This document shows positions 51,401 to 64,000 of a stretch of DNA of 64,000 nucleotides, one piece after another. Each line of letters begins with the position of its first letter. Within the stretch, counting starts at the first letter, position 1. The DNA lies in NCBI GenBank assembly GCA_012295275.1, contig CM022671.1:12834678-12898677 (forward strand). Direction: 5' to 3'. The notes under the pieces are model-generated. The model was not told the DNA's origin. It did not search any database and was given only the letters and a program-made list of their open reading frames with translations. Origin of the DNA: Chrysomallon squamiferum. Lineage: Eukaryota; Mollusca; Gastropoda; Neomphalida; Peltospiridae. A program made the position numbers and the translations under genes.

Positions 51401-54400
51401 CCATTTCAATTTGAAACCAAATGAGTGCATTCTATATATAGAATTCAGTGAGAACTATTTCACACTGTATGTTGGCCAAGAAACCATTCCAGTTTGTACA
51501 CTATCACTGTCAATGCAACATGTCTCAGCTATGATACTAGATTTGGTCTGGAGCAACATCCCAAAGTAACCAACAACTCTGCATGTTTGGGGTGACTGAC
51601 CCACCACTCAGTATAAGCAGAAAGGAAATTTCTTTCTCTTGTCAAATTGAACCTTTCAAATTTGGATTCACATATTTTTTCTGAAAGCAATCCCAGAAAG
51701 GGTGCTCTAGATGTGGAAAATTTTACTAAATATCTCCAAAGAATTGGTACATTGCCTACTTTAAAATGCACAATGAGGCTATACCAGATAATATGTTGTT
51801 CTTTTTGGAAGCTAAGTTAGTTGTGAGTTGTGTCTGTAGTGCTGTCAATAAGTTGGACTGCCCCTATTTTGACTTCAGCATTTTGAAATAGAAGTTGCCA
51901 CCATCAAATCTTCTAGTCAGACCCAAAATGATATAATATGTAAGTCTACTGGTATGACGTCTGTTACCCAAAGCCACAACATGTTACAAAATACCCTCAA
52001 TCATTCTTGCCAATGACCTGCCTAGGCCAGATAGTTTCAACAAAGATCATGTTGGACAGTACTGTATTATAAAATACAACGAGAAGATGTAAATAATGAA
52101 GATGATATTAAAGTGAAACAAATTTTACTAGCCCAGACCTAAAGAGAACATAAGCTGCTATTCAGATATCAGTGTAATCTGTCTCACTCATAAACCTACA
52201 GCACTTTAGCATGGATACTAAGTTATGGGCAATCACTGACAAACATGGAACCATGCACATGAATTATGCCGTATTTTCCACAGATTGTCACTACTGAAAT
52301 GTGTAGCATATGATGAAAATTACACTGCTGAAGCTGTATTATTAATTTTAAAATTACTATACCATGTACTGATTCATTGCTCCAGATTTTGCATTACTTT
52401 TTATAGTCACAGTTTACAGTGTTTTACACAATGAAATTACTCCAGTCTCAACTTACATACATGTATGTTGTCTGTAATCCATTATTGCTGTATCTTGGAT
52501 GTCATGAATACTAGTACTGGCACATTTTTGAAAATTCATTTCACTGCTTCAGATGATATTCATAAGTTTATTCTTTTATTAATCTGTGAAAATAGTTATT
52601 CTTATGTCAATCTGTGATTGGTATTACCATACATCAATGGTGTTACCATTCTATCATTTTTGTTATTCACTAATAATCACCTTGTCGAATTGATATATCC
52701 TTTAATCTTAAATTGATGGGTGCTGTCTGAAGCAAATATATGTAAATTATTTTTCAGTGATTAAATTGCCTAATCAGGATATTTTTTTTCACAACATGCT
52801 GTTGCTATTATATCTGTATTGCCACAGATACAACTAAATCAACAGCAAAGATGGATTTGTTCAAAATACAGCTTGTCTTTTGTAAAATCTCTTTAAAAAA
52901 GACTATTTTTAAATTGTGCTTAACAGGTCAGTTTAATTTGTAGCTATAAGATTTCACTGCATGTGTATGGTAACACAAAAGTCTAAAACATGGGTCCATG
53001 TCAGACAGTTGATATATTTTTAGTGCTTTTCAGTCATTAATATCTATATTTTCAACAAATAAGAAATGAACAGTTATTTTCATACTAAATCTGTCTTGAT
53101 TTAATCACTCAGAAACACATTCCAATTAAAGAATGACTCATATATCCTCTAATGGAAATCATTTTCTGCTGAAATTATTTTGTTCATGCTAGGACAATAA
53201 GTAGAATGGGGATGACAGCTTCTTCATTTATTTAAACAAAAAACGTGTTTACGAATAAACAAATTATATATTACTTAAAGGAAAATCAAAAAACATATAA
53301 AGTGTAGTATAAATGGCAATTTAATGTATTCAACCAACCTCATTTAGCTGTGTACAACATTCTAGTTTTTCCTTCTCTAACTGTGCGATCTACAAATTAA
53401 AATTATTTCAATGAAATGTGGTTCTTTTTTGGATAGAGTTACTTCTTATAAATTTGTTTTTATTTTTGTTTAACAGCATCAGTTCATTTTCAAGATGCTG
53501 AAATATGTAATTTAGAAATATATTTTTTGAGATTTAGAGATTAAAACAACAAACAATATTTCATCGATAATAGATATTTTAAACTTAACAACTGACAAAA
53601 GATGGCAAAAAATACTGTTATGACTGTAATATATGGAAAAAGATTAATATTTATTTGTTGTTGTTTTTAATTGATTAAAATTATGTGATAAACTAGATCA
53701 TAAATATATTTAATAATAGCTGACCAACCTGTAACTCTGAAATTATTTTTATAATAACAAATTAGATAGTGATCCTAAAATCATTTGTTTTTTACCTGTT
53801 ACTATAATTTCCACTGTTGTGCAAGTTATTGTAATTTTTTAATTTTAAAATGGCTGACAATACATGTCACTTTAAGGACAAATTATATTTTGAAATCTTA
53901 CTTAGGTAAATGAAAACATTAAACTCTTAAAACAAAAAGTGAAAGAAATGATAAACTAAATAAGCTGAATATTTATTAATGAAAATATCTTGGGAATTCA
54001 CAGTTTTAATAAAATTAACTTTTTATTAAGAAATTAATTTTCCTTATTTTAAATTAACAGATAAATATATAGAAAAGAAGGTATGAAAGTATATTTAAAT
54101 TCATTTATATATAATATAATCTGACAAACAAACACACACAAAATACAAACATTCTCACTCTCACACTTTCACATTCACACACAAACACAATCTCTCTCTC
54201 TCTGCTTGAAATTTAAACAATGAAAGAATATTCTAATACAGCTGATCTAGGCATCTAGAAGCTAATTAACATTAAATAAATATTATGCAAGAAAATGTCA
54301 ACCTTCTTTTACTCTCATTGCAAGATAGAGAATGTGAGCATCAGTTTATTTTAATATACTTCCAATCTGAACACATTTTCTCATTAAAAATCATGCAGCC

Positions 54401-57188
54401 CACTCACCCGTAAACCAATTTTTGACAATGACATGATTTCATTTTCCCACATTCCTTTTGATTCCTGTGCTTCCTGTTCATAAGCAGCACGTTTAGCTGT
54501 TTCTTCCTAAAGATTATTAGCAAAACAGAGAAAGGTACAAAGAAAGGAAGAAAAAGCAACTAGCCTTAATAAATAGATTTTTTTTCAGTAATATATCCAG
54601 AATCCTTTACCCAATTTCTATTTCTATAAACAAAGTATTTTAATTAATAATAATGAAAAATCTAAAGAGGATGCAGGTGTAGAGTTGTGAATGTGAGCTT
54701 CATCTACCAAGCAGCAACTAGAAAACTGTGATACACTTTGAATACCACACTCACATCTTCAGTTTCAACATTATATTCAGAATCAGACAGCTGAAAGCAA
54801 ATACTTATTCATTATTAGTAAACAATGGAATACTGAGTAAAAATACAGTGATGTCTAACTGTTACCAATATATAACATGTGAAGTTTGTAATTCATTTTT
54901 TTTAAACTATTTTAAGTAAACACAGAATATACATATATACACAATTATATTTTTCATGCAATTGCTGTACATTGTGGCAAAATATTATGATTATATAAAT
55001 TTCTGTATTTTAATGCAGTTCAAAAATAAACTTTTTGGGACAGAACTTCATTTATTTTGATAAATTATATATATTATTCAATTTTATTTATTTAGTGTTT
55101 AATTGCTAATTTAGATCTCAAAAGAAAATGGTTTTTATTTGCAAAAAAAACAACAACAACAAATTGCTGTTAATTAAGACACAAAAATATTATTTTTGTA
55201 TTATTTAGGACTGCAGGATAAAATAAATAACTGGTCACTGTCATAAAATGCTTGGCCATAACATAAATAAATATTGATCACCCAAAGGCTTTGTTCACTT
55301 CACTAAATTCAAACAAGATGCTTACAAGCATCCTAATTAATAATACAATAAGGTCATGATTTCAGATTATTTTGTCTGATTCAAATTTAAATGAACTAAG
55401 ACTGTCTACATGTACAGTAAAATCTTAGAAAATATATTTGTAAGTTATGTTTTAATCAGGCAAATTAAAAATCTTTAAAAATAAAATGAAGCAATCATCC
55501 CACACATGTAAGAAAAAGAAAACAAAATGTCCACTTGGAACAAACAATGAAGATCTGACTCAAAACATGAAAAACTAGATTTCACAGTTTTGAATGAAGA
55601 CTGTGGCACATGTGAAACATGTTGTGAACTTTTTACTGTCTCAACTTCTGGCTGCAAATTCGAATTTAAAATAATATTACTCTGACTGCCAGATCAAAAA
55701 CAATTAAAAAAAAATGAAAATCTAGTCAAAATTTTAAATATATTCTTAATTATATTTACATTTGTTCCAATTTGTGGATAGCACAGCACAACAGACATGA
55801 TACTGCATATGTATTGCACGCCATGATACTTAAATTTCTATGTTCTTAAGGTGCAAATTAGTAAAACTGAAAAGTCTTAAAGGATTAGATAAACAAAAAC
55901 AATAATTATATTATTTGAATTTCACGTTTATATAAAGAAAAAGAACGTAACTATGTTTCATTAATAACACGTTTGTAGTAACATTCACATTCATACCATT
56001 TAAAGGAAGAAATAATATTATAAAATAAATCAAAAGTAAATTACCCCAAGCTTTTCCTCCATGTGGGCAGATGTTGTTTTCAAATTGGAACACAAAGCTT
56101 CCAAACTGCTTCGAACCTGAAGATAAATTTTATGATTAGTTCTTAATAAAAAATACAAATGTACACCAGCATACACACATTTACATGTATAAAAGATAAA
56201 AGATAATATTTAAATCAGGGTTTTTAATCTTTATACTGTCTTTCTTTAATTAGCATTAAATGCTAGTTCATAAAAGAGAACTAGATGTTTAAGTCATCAA
56301 ATAAAAAAATCATTTAAAATGTTTTTCCTTATTTTAAATTAACAGATGATTACAAATAGTATGAAAAAATATAATAAAAAATTACATAAAATAAGAACTG
56401 AAAATTTAATCTAATATTATATTTTCTTTTCTTTCAGCTGTTACCTTCTGAGAATCTTGGAGATCCTGAAAAAGCATATCAGCTCTCTCTTTTTGATGTT
56501 TGAGTTCAGTAATAAGGCGAGCATTTTCCACTTCCAACCTTTGTCTAATTTCCTCATTATTTTCCTGGAAAATCCAAAACAAGAAAAAAAAGAAAAAAGG
56601 GATTATATTTGTTTCATTATATTCATATTAATGCAATAGAAAACTTTGTATGCTTCCTTGTAGCAGTAATAAGATTAAATTTGATGCAACACAGATAATA
56701 AAGCCATTAGTATTTCTAATGACAGACTAAGAAAAAACAAACAGCAGTTTAAAAATGAGTAAAGGTAAGGTAATTAAGAAGATGTGTTTAATGACTTTGC
56801 TCTGATCTAGGTAGTTCTTCTGGGTTCCCCATGAAACTTTTACAGAAACCTGAATTTACATGAATAATATATGAACCTTGCTTTTGGTAAAGGCCTGCAT
56901 ATTTGCTGATGTATTAGCTAAATGCTCTGTGTTACATAATGAAGTTTTCTCAGCTGCCTCCACACGCTGAACTAGTTCTCCAACACGGGTGTGTTCCTCT
57001 AACCATTTATCACGAGCATCATTATATTTTTTCTGCAACTCTTGTATTTGTATCTGAAGTTGCTTTTGCTCAGCCTGTAACTGTTCTGCATTCTGAAAAG
57101 AACAAAAAATGTTACAAATATGTGCTAACCATGACATTTTACATATCAAACAGTCATATCTTTTTGATACTTAAAAATGGCCAATATA

Positions 57189-57231
<43 letters not shown>

Positions 57232-60200
57232 TTTTAGCTTGTGTCTCCAAATGAACTTGTTAATTTATTGACATACTTTATAATTAACAGACACTGGATA
57301 TTAGTAACCAGTAAAACTATAATTTAGAAATTTAAGTAATGTTTTCAGGCCATTTTATGGAAAACAAATATAAACTAGTAAATTTATATACAGTTACCTG
57401 TATTATTGTTACATGTTTTAATAAAACAAAAGGAACTGAATTTACAAAATATATCCCGCGTATGATATTGTCTGATCAAAATCATGACATGGCAACAAAA
57501 TGCATGAATATGAAATGTAAATAACCAATATAACCAACACATTCACCTTCTGAGCTAAATGAAGTGCTGTTTCTGTATTTGACATCTTTAAAATTAAGTC
57601 ACCATGGTGCTGATTCAGTGTCTTCAAGTCACTTTCCACTGTGCATCGTTGATTTTCAGAATATCTTAACTTTTCTTGCAACTGAGTTACTGTTTGCATC
57701 ATCTTTGCATTACGTTCTTCTACAACTGCTTTTGCCTAGAGAAAAAATTAAAACAAGTCATTAAAATTTTAAAGATCAATAATGTTAACTGAATTTGAAA
57801 CAAATGAAAACCACTTCATAAAAATTGGTGAAAAACAATTCTGACACCACATTCAATGGCATGAACTATTCTAAAACAGTATAGCATTTGGTTTCTTTTT
57901 TGTAGAGCTGACTTAAATTTGGTAGAGCTGGGAATTACCATCAATAATAAAAGTTTAAGATGCATTTATCAGCATCTCCAGAAAGGGCTACAGATTAATA
58001 GTGAAGTCCTACTTGATTTCTTCCCAGAGAGATGCTTCCTCACCTGTTTTTGGTCCACATATAAAATCACTTGCTGATAAAATTAATAGCCGTCTCTAAG
58101 GTGGCAGAAGATTTCCTATATTATTATCAGTTTGATTTGTATCATATAAAAAATGTCACATAACTTACCAATTAAAATTGCATGGACACAAATATGGCTA
58201 AAATTGCTTGAATATTTGAAGTGGTGACATATGATTTGCCAGGGATGGTAAGTGAAACTTTTATTATTCTAACATTTTTTTAATATATCATTTAAAGGTT
58301 TTTGCTACAACTGTAGTATCTTTTCTTATCAATTCTTACTTATAAAATGTGGAACTCTAGACTGCATTGTGGTCATACTTTCATCATGCATTAAACTGAC
58401 AATGTAATATAATGCATCTCTGACGTATATAGAAATTTAAAGAATTTTCATGTTACACATTCAAAATAAAACAAATAAGAATTGTTCTTTTTTTTAAGTA
58501 CCTTTCTTGTTTCAGATTTTTTAGAAAAAAATTCCAGCGTAAACTATAACTAAATCCTTACAAATTTGGATTAAGGGAAAATTATATTTTTCTAAATGTT
58601 GAATCCCAACAAAAGATTATAAAATAATTACTGAATTCTTTAAATTTCTAATTTAAAAATTCCAGTAAATTTGACAGCAATCTCAAATTTAGCTTTAGAA
58701 ACTAAATATTTCCACCAAAATCCTCTCTGTTATCCTCCAAAGAAATCCTCCAAAGAAAAACCAACAATAATAAATTGTATGCAGTATACTACATACATAC
58801 CTGTTCACTTTCAGCTCTAAGACTCATGATCATGTTGTTATATTTCTCATGTATTTCATTGTTTGCATCATGTGAGACAGCATTCTTTAGAGCTTCAATC
58901 TGCTGATTAAGGGTAATATTTTCATGCTGTATTTGGCTTAACCTGTGTAGGTATTATAAAAATATTAAAATAAAAGAATTAATGTTAATTAATAAACTGA
59001 TCACTAATAAATCTCATACTTACAAATATGGATTTTTTAATATTTTTTTAATACTAATGAGAAGTAAATAGATTTTATTAAAATGATGAATATATACAGA
59101 CAAGCTATGTTTTGTCCAGAAAGTTAAAATAATTCTGAAAAGTATAAATATAATTTAAAATTACAAAAATATATTCACCTTTCTTGGAGTGACTCAATCT
59201 TTGACTGCTGTTTTGCATTCATCTCCTTAAAAACATAAAAAATTATGTAGGAAATTATACAGCAGTTTCTAATACTGTATCATATTTTACTATGTACTTA
59301 TAAAAAATGCAAAAGTGGCCCAGCAAGAACTAAATTTAAATACTTACTTTTTAACTGTTATTTATTGATTTAATTTTTAAAACTTTCTGATAATTATAGT
59401 TATTTTTCTGTTATAAATTTCAAAGGTGAGTTACCATGTGAGTCTTATTTGTGTCATCAAGCAATGATTTCATTCTGTCTAGTTCTTGTTTGATTTGCTG
59501 TAGTTGATTTGTGCGTTCAAACAAAGATGTCTGAGAAATATTTATCTGTAAAGAAAACAAACCAAAATAAACAGAAATCTTTAAAATAAAGCATGCATAC
59601 CACTAATGCTTATTAAATTTAATGGGTAATTAAATATAGTTACTATATGATGGATATTCTTTGAATATGGTATCTCAATGATTTGAAAAAACACAAGAAA
59701 ACAGATAAGAAACATTTTTGAATAATGCCACTACATATTTGCTATTACAGCCAATTCCCACACTGCTACAACGGCAGCTGTTTCACCAATGCAAACATCC
59801 TAACAACTTGACCTTCTGCATGTGCATGTGCATGAATGCAGACATAAAAACTGAGAAATATTCTTTTTCTTTTCTTTTTTTTATGTTTAAACTGTATTAA
59901 TAAGGCAAGATTCTATAATTCAGATATCCTGAAAGAAAATGTTTGAAACCCTAATTATACATTTTTATTCTCCTTAATATACTTAGGAAAATATCAATAC
60001 AAAATACTTTAATTTGGAAAATGAAATTATGTGTACCTCATTTTCCAGTTTGTTCATTTTAATTTCAGATGTTTTCAACATCTCTGTCAATTGCTGTTTA
60101 AAAATACAATAAAAAACAAGGGGTTAAAACAACAAATGAACATCATCATTTTTATAGTGTCAAAAATGAAATCCATTGAATCATTTACTTTGTAAAATAT

Positions 60201-63200
60201 TAAATTCAGTTACAAATGTTCCAGGAATTGAAAACAGCACATATAAACAATTATAAAGATTATCATTTATCATGTGTTTGAATTTGAATCCAAGGGAAGA
60301 GAAATTTAAAAGAATAATGTTTATTTCATTCTTTTAAAATTCTTTTTAAAAAAGGATCAACATTCATAAACTACATTTACCTGATTATTATTTTTCAGTT
60401 GTGCATTCTCGTTACATTTCTCTTCTATGTTGTTCTGGTACCTACATTTCTCTTGTTGTAATTCTCTACAATGAAAACAAATGTACAGGAATGTATAACT
60501 GTCAGTTTAATGAACAAAGCTTTTGTAATGAAATATTAGAGAATTATCACCATTAAGAATTTATTCCTTCAGAATTTTATTAGTATATCACTTGAGCAAG
60601 ATGTCTTCATATGGAACTTTCTTATGGTTTTTATTTTAATGACACACACAAACAAAACAAAACACACGCATGCACACACACACACAAACACACACACAGA
60701 CACACACACTAAACACAGTAAAAATAAAATCAGAACCAAACTTGACTAACTTCTCAATTTCATTCCTGGCCATGTTTGCCTCTTGCATCTGCAGCACTGT
60801 ACTATTCAAAAGATTTATGGTAGATTCCAGCTGAAAGTGAGTAAAATATTTTAAAATGATAATCTTGCTGTGCTTTTTTTTTTTGTTGTTGTTGAATACA
60901 AAATGTTTTGAAAATATTAAAGTTCTGATATTTAGAAAATGTTTTGCAATAAAAGTATGTTCCTAATCAACAATTTTACCAAAGCAATAGAACAGGAAAA
61001 AAAAAAAAATTCTCACTTTAGTTTCCATTTTTTCTTTGCTAGCTTTTTCTTTTTCTAGAGCCTCCTCAATAACCTTTTTCTCTGATTTCAGTTTGTTCAG
61101 CTGGATGCTGTAGTTACTTGCTGCCTTTGTAAGAGCATCTTCATGTAGTGCCTGACAGAAGTTGTACATCAAGTAAATAAGCTCAAATACAGTATTTTAA
61201 ACAGATTTCATATGAAAAATATTTGTTAAATTAATGTAACAAAAATAAACAAATAAAAAGATATAGATGTATATTTTTGGTCTTGTTTATGTTATTTTCT
61301 GATTGTATTTGTCAAATTGTGAATAACAAGTACATTAATCACTGCAAGAAAATTATAAATGAAATCTTTAAAAAACTCCAATAAAGATCCCATTGGAAAG
61401 TACATCATATGAAGAGGTGAAAAATTAAATATTTACAATCTGCCCACTGATTTCTTCAAACTTTCTGCGTAGTTCTTCATTTTCTGCAGTCAGTAAAGAG
61501 TTTTCTTCTTGGAAACATTTACGTAGTTTATGCAATTCCAACTGAAGAGAAAAACTTAAATGTAAAAACATCTGAAATCTGGCATATACAGTCATTTGAA
61601 ATAAATTTACATAAAACATCACTTCAGCTTTAAGCCAAACAAGTTGTTACCTGCTATGTGAAATAAACAGTTTTAGAGGGTTTTTGAGTAGTTGGTCTTT
61701 TTCTACACTATTTTGTTGGTTATAATTTTTATTGTAATTATTTAATTTTTCTCTCTTGTTTTTGTCTGAAATTGTTCAGCATATCAATCTGTCTGTCTAT
61801 AAATCCATGTCTATACCCACCCATACACACACACACAAAATGCTAATATAGGTTTACTCACTTGGTAAAATATAATTCTGTATTTTTAAAACTTATGGCT
61901 ACTTACTTTCAGTTGATATGCTTCAACTTTGAAATTCTGGGCCTGACTGTCTTCATTACCTTCCTCAACGGTGTTAGTCTACAGTCACAGGAAATTTATT
62001 ACAGTAAACATACTATCACAGTTGTTTCAAAATTTACTTTACCAACATTCACTAACAAGTATCCAATTGTTACTAAAAATTCAAATAGATAGTAACAGAT
62101 TTTATTTTGTAATTCCATCAGACCAATAAAATATATAATTAGTTAATAAAAATTTTAATTATATAAAAATCCAGTTAGTTAGAATCATAAATTACTTATA
62201 CATATTAAATGAAAAATAAATAATATATTTATTGACCCAAAAAATAAATAAAAGATAATAAGCAAGATAAAAGTAGCTAGTGTACAAAATAAATATTTTA
62301 TTAAAACCTTTACATCAGTGAACTCCTTCATTTCATCTTGGTACTGCAGTTCCTCACGTCTTTGTAAATCTCGAGTATCTTTTAAAAACTTTATCTCGTG
62401 TTTCATTTCATTAAGAATGTTTTCAAGCTGAAAAAAAATTATTATTCGTGTAAGAAAAATAAATGATTTCTGAAATAAACAATAATTGTAACGTTCCATG
62501 CAATGGTCACATTCAAAATCAGAATGTAGATATATATTATTTGCCTAATATGATTTTTATTTTAACCTAAACAGATATGTAAAATATATATTTGAAAACA
62601 AATAACATTTTTATCAATTAAAGAAAGACCACATTTCAGGGTAAGAGAAAGACCACTGAACCCTTACAATATTTATCACTTAGTTTCTAATGCATTTTGT
62701 ATAGGCAGCTAATTACTTTTTTTCCTATTAATCAAAATGTGTGGATTAATAAAGTAAGATTTATGTTAACTTCCATCTAAAGAAAAAAGGTAGTTTAATC
62801 TGTATTAATATTCTAGATATCATTTAAACATAATCATATAGTCCACTCTTTAATATGAACAACATAAAGTGAAAGACTGTTAAATGAACTTCAAATCAAA
62901 CTGGACACAAATTTATGTTTCCACTCAGCAGCAAAACTACAAACAGGAACATACAAAATCTGTCAACTTTTTTTCTAATTTAGCTTGTACCAATCATATT
63001 TATTGGCTGTATTTTTTATTAACTTGTTCAATGTGCAGCGGATGTCCCTGTTTGGAAACGTTTATTGGATTATGCAAATTACTGTGCATAGATGAAGATC
63101 TCATTCAAGGCAAATTTCCCTGAACAATAACCCTGGGTTATACAAATTCAATTTCACCTCTTTAATCTTGTTACATGCTGATTTTGACTCAAGTTCAGCA

Positions 63201-63242
63201 TTTCTAAGGGACAACTCAGCTTTTTGTCTTGATTCAATTTCT
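44993..63242 (-). CDS. ANKRD26: ANKRD26-like coiled-coil protein, C-terminal part, 25 exons, runs off right edge
   Basis: Exons in gene order: 63242-63158, 62427-62308, 61978-61907, 61541-61437, 61151-61017, 60830-60751, 60465-60381, 60093-60037, 59545-59435, 59225-59179, 58942-58801, 57735-57547, 57092-56877, 56564-56445, 56116-56045, 54790-54755, 54506-54408, 53389-53339, 49847-49774, 48147-48078, 47607-47506, 46746-46534, 46199-46021, 45737-45583, 45105-44993. All join in phase, about 908 residues. Almost the whole is Gln/Glu/Lys-rich coiled coil. The C-terminal part carries the family signature: RKLNEVNRYLEEQAHTSDQL, then YKKLYETEMKWRMRLSQQLE, then QAELDRSIAKHLEA, matching the vertebrate ANKRD26/POTE tail (LNEVNLFLQTQAAS; KYKQLYLEELKVRKSL; QELEKSITRELEEA) as I recall it. 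The ankyrin repeats would lie off the window. Vertebrate ANKRD26 sits at centriole distal appendages. Orthology rests on the tail only. Confidence 0.72.
48382..48414. repeat. Compound (TG)n(TA)n microsatellite
   Basis: A short GT run merges into about 13 TA units, in the intron between exons 19 and 20 numbered from the visible 5' side of the ANKRD26-like gene, next to the FLYWCH/MULE relic. Confidence 0.85.
48600..49540 (-). mobile_element. Decayed Mutator-like (MULE) transposon with FLYWCH zinc finger
   Basis: On the minus strand, 49471-49370 reads WKCVKRSSGQC, then PETVQPHNHAADEAQ: the Trp-x-Cys ... Cys ... His-x-His spacing of a FLYWCH zinc finger, the DNA-binding part of many animal MULE transposases. 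Nearer the other end, 48903-48703 reads LACLPLNEIRKGLQFLR and LLTYVDKTYISDIFTRP, resembling the C-terminal part of MULE transposases (a FLP-type start, then Y.DTYI). The middle, including the expected DDE region, is riddled with stops and frameshifts and appears shortened. I could not find terminal inverted repeats. It lies in an intron of the ANKRD26-like gene, in the sense direction. Confidence 0.5.
50930..52270 (+). mobile_element. Relic of a repeat-borne protein of unknown family (DFSENY type)
   Basis: The plus strand holds decayed protein-like sequence through about 1.3 kb. The clearest part, 51411-51530, reads KPNECILYIEFSENYFTLYV and GQETIPVCT. Upstream pieces include VCDACKETFS (about 51212) and DCFQKSLFKFNNSLTF (about 51325). 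Downstream are ESNPRKGALDVENFTKYLQR (about 51680) and DHVGQYCIIKYN (about 52047). I recall uncharacterised multi-copy proteins in invertebrate genomes with LKPNE..L.IDFSENY, then GKGA.DG...K, then VG..V...Y in this order, suggestive of a transposable-element protein, but I cannot name the family. Stops and frameshifts show it is dead. It lies in an intron of the ANKRD26-like gene, antisense to it. Confidence 0.45.
57191..57230. repeat. (GT)n microsatellite in ANKRD26-like intron
   Basis: About 20 GT units, about 100 bp upstream (gene sense) of the exon at 57092-56877. Confidence 0.95.
60640..60711. repeat. Interrupted (CA)n microsatellite
   Basis: A CA-rich stretch with AAACA and CGCA interruptions, in the ANKRD26-like intron between exons at 60830-60751 and 60465-60381. 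Confidence 0.75.
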
Positions 63243-64000
63243 CTAAAAAAAAAGAAAAAGAAAAAAGAAACATTAAGAAAAAAAAAAGGAAAAAAGAATT
63301 ATTCAGACATGAAAATAAACATAAACATATTAAGTAAGATGGAATAATTCTGGCCACTAGGCATTTCTGCACCCCTCAGGTGTATTATAACTTACAGCCA
63401 TTACATTGCTCTATCTAGACTTCTTGAACTTTGTTGATATAAACAGAACTTTCCTATTTCTCATTAGAAAAAAGCATTTACACAATTCAACCATTTACAC
63501 ATGGAATTTGGTGGCATGAAAGTAGTGAAATCAACAAGGTAGCAAATAAAACGTATTTTGAGGTATTGAAGACATGTGTTATTTCTTTGGTTCTACAGAC
63601 AGAAGATTAGTAATAATTTATAATATTTGTTGAGTTCAGCAGGAAAAATCTTGATTAATATGTGGTAACTAGGTAAGGAGTGTTCAACTTTTGTCCCAAG
63701 GATGGGGTAAATTTGGACCCCACATGATGGTTTAATCAATAGTTTTGGCATTTATATAATCTATTCAAGTTTGGATTATTTATAATAGAACCCTTTAATG
63801 TCCTATCATTTTTAACCCAATAATCACAACTATATTTATCTTGCATACCTTACCATGGTTTGGAATTACAAGAAGGTTGGCAACCCATGTCAGTACACTG
63901 AAGCCAGTATTTAAGGTATATTTATGCCACTGAAATGAAGCTGATTAGCCTAAAGAAGTTTGTCAAACACTTTAATGTACGAGGTCCATTTTCCAATCAA
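63243..64000. other. Intron of the ANKRD26-like gene up to the window edge
   Basis: The acceptor before the exon at 63242 is clear (TTTTTTTTTAG), and that exon is entered with one base completing a codon, so an upstream exon must exist. I found no convincing exon in these 758 bp; it probably lies beyond the right edge. Confidence 0.6.

Noticed and set aside
1-64000. CRISPR arrays, operons, bacterial genes, rRNA genes
   Set aside because: The window is intron-rich animal nuclear DNA; regularly spaced repeats here are microsatellites only, and no rRNA or intact tRNA was found.

Overview
The window is strongly A+T-rich nuclear DNA of an animal. Genes are split into many short exons with GT-AG introns, microsatellites are frequent, and decayed DNA transposons sit in introns and between genes. 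I rebuilt the genes by reading exons in both strands, checking splice sites and checking that reading phase is kept across every junction. The lineage is uncertain: an invertebrate bilaterian is most likely. The eL20 protein reads more like the arthropod/chelicerate proteins I remember than mollusc ones, but I could not run a search.

Layout, left to right. (1) 207-7715, minus: N-terminal half of exportin-T (XPOT), 13 coding exons; the 3' half lies off the left edge. (2) 9898-16824, plus: complete five-exon ribosomal protein eL20 (RPL18A), divergent from XPOT. Two of its introns hold candidate small structured RNAs: one with an H/ACA 3' hairpin and ACA box, one framed by boxes C and D. (3) 17431-27401, minus: complete 18-exon mitochondrial acyl-CoA dehydrogenase ACAD9, convergent with eL20, with a pogo/Tigger relic in one intron. 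(4) 28851-29031: a small hAT-type MITE with a perfect 8-bp target duplication. (5) 30000-31003, plus: CARD + Death-domain adaptor like CRADD/RAIDD. (6) 33020-36376, minus: complete five-exon Rab GTPase, best matched to RAB29, with one GC-AG intron. (7) 37271-38739: a Tc1-like transposon with near-identical terminal repeats but a broken transposase. (8) About 38.7-45 kb: gene-poor, but with an orphan decayed caspase-type CARD near 40.5 kb. (9) 44993-63242 and beyond the right edge, minus: C-terminal part of a long coiled-coil protein resembling ANKRD26. Its introns carry a FLYWCH/MULE relic and a relic of an uncharacterised repeat-borne protein family.

The genes do not form one pathway. They are mainly housekeeping functions (tRNA export, translation, complex I assembly or fatty-acid oxidation, vesicle traffic, coiled-coil scaffold) plus one apoptosis/inflammation adaptor. 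The items I would follow up first are the two intronic RNA candidates in eL20, the orphan CARD relic in the same 64 kb as an intact CARD adaptor, and the DFSENY-type repeat-borne protein relic.
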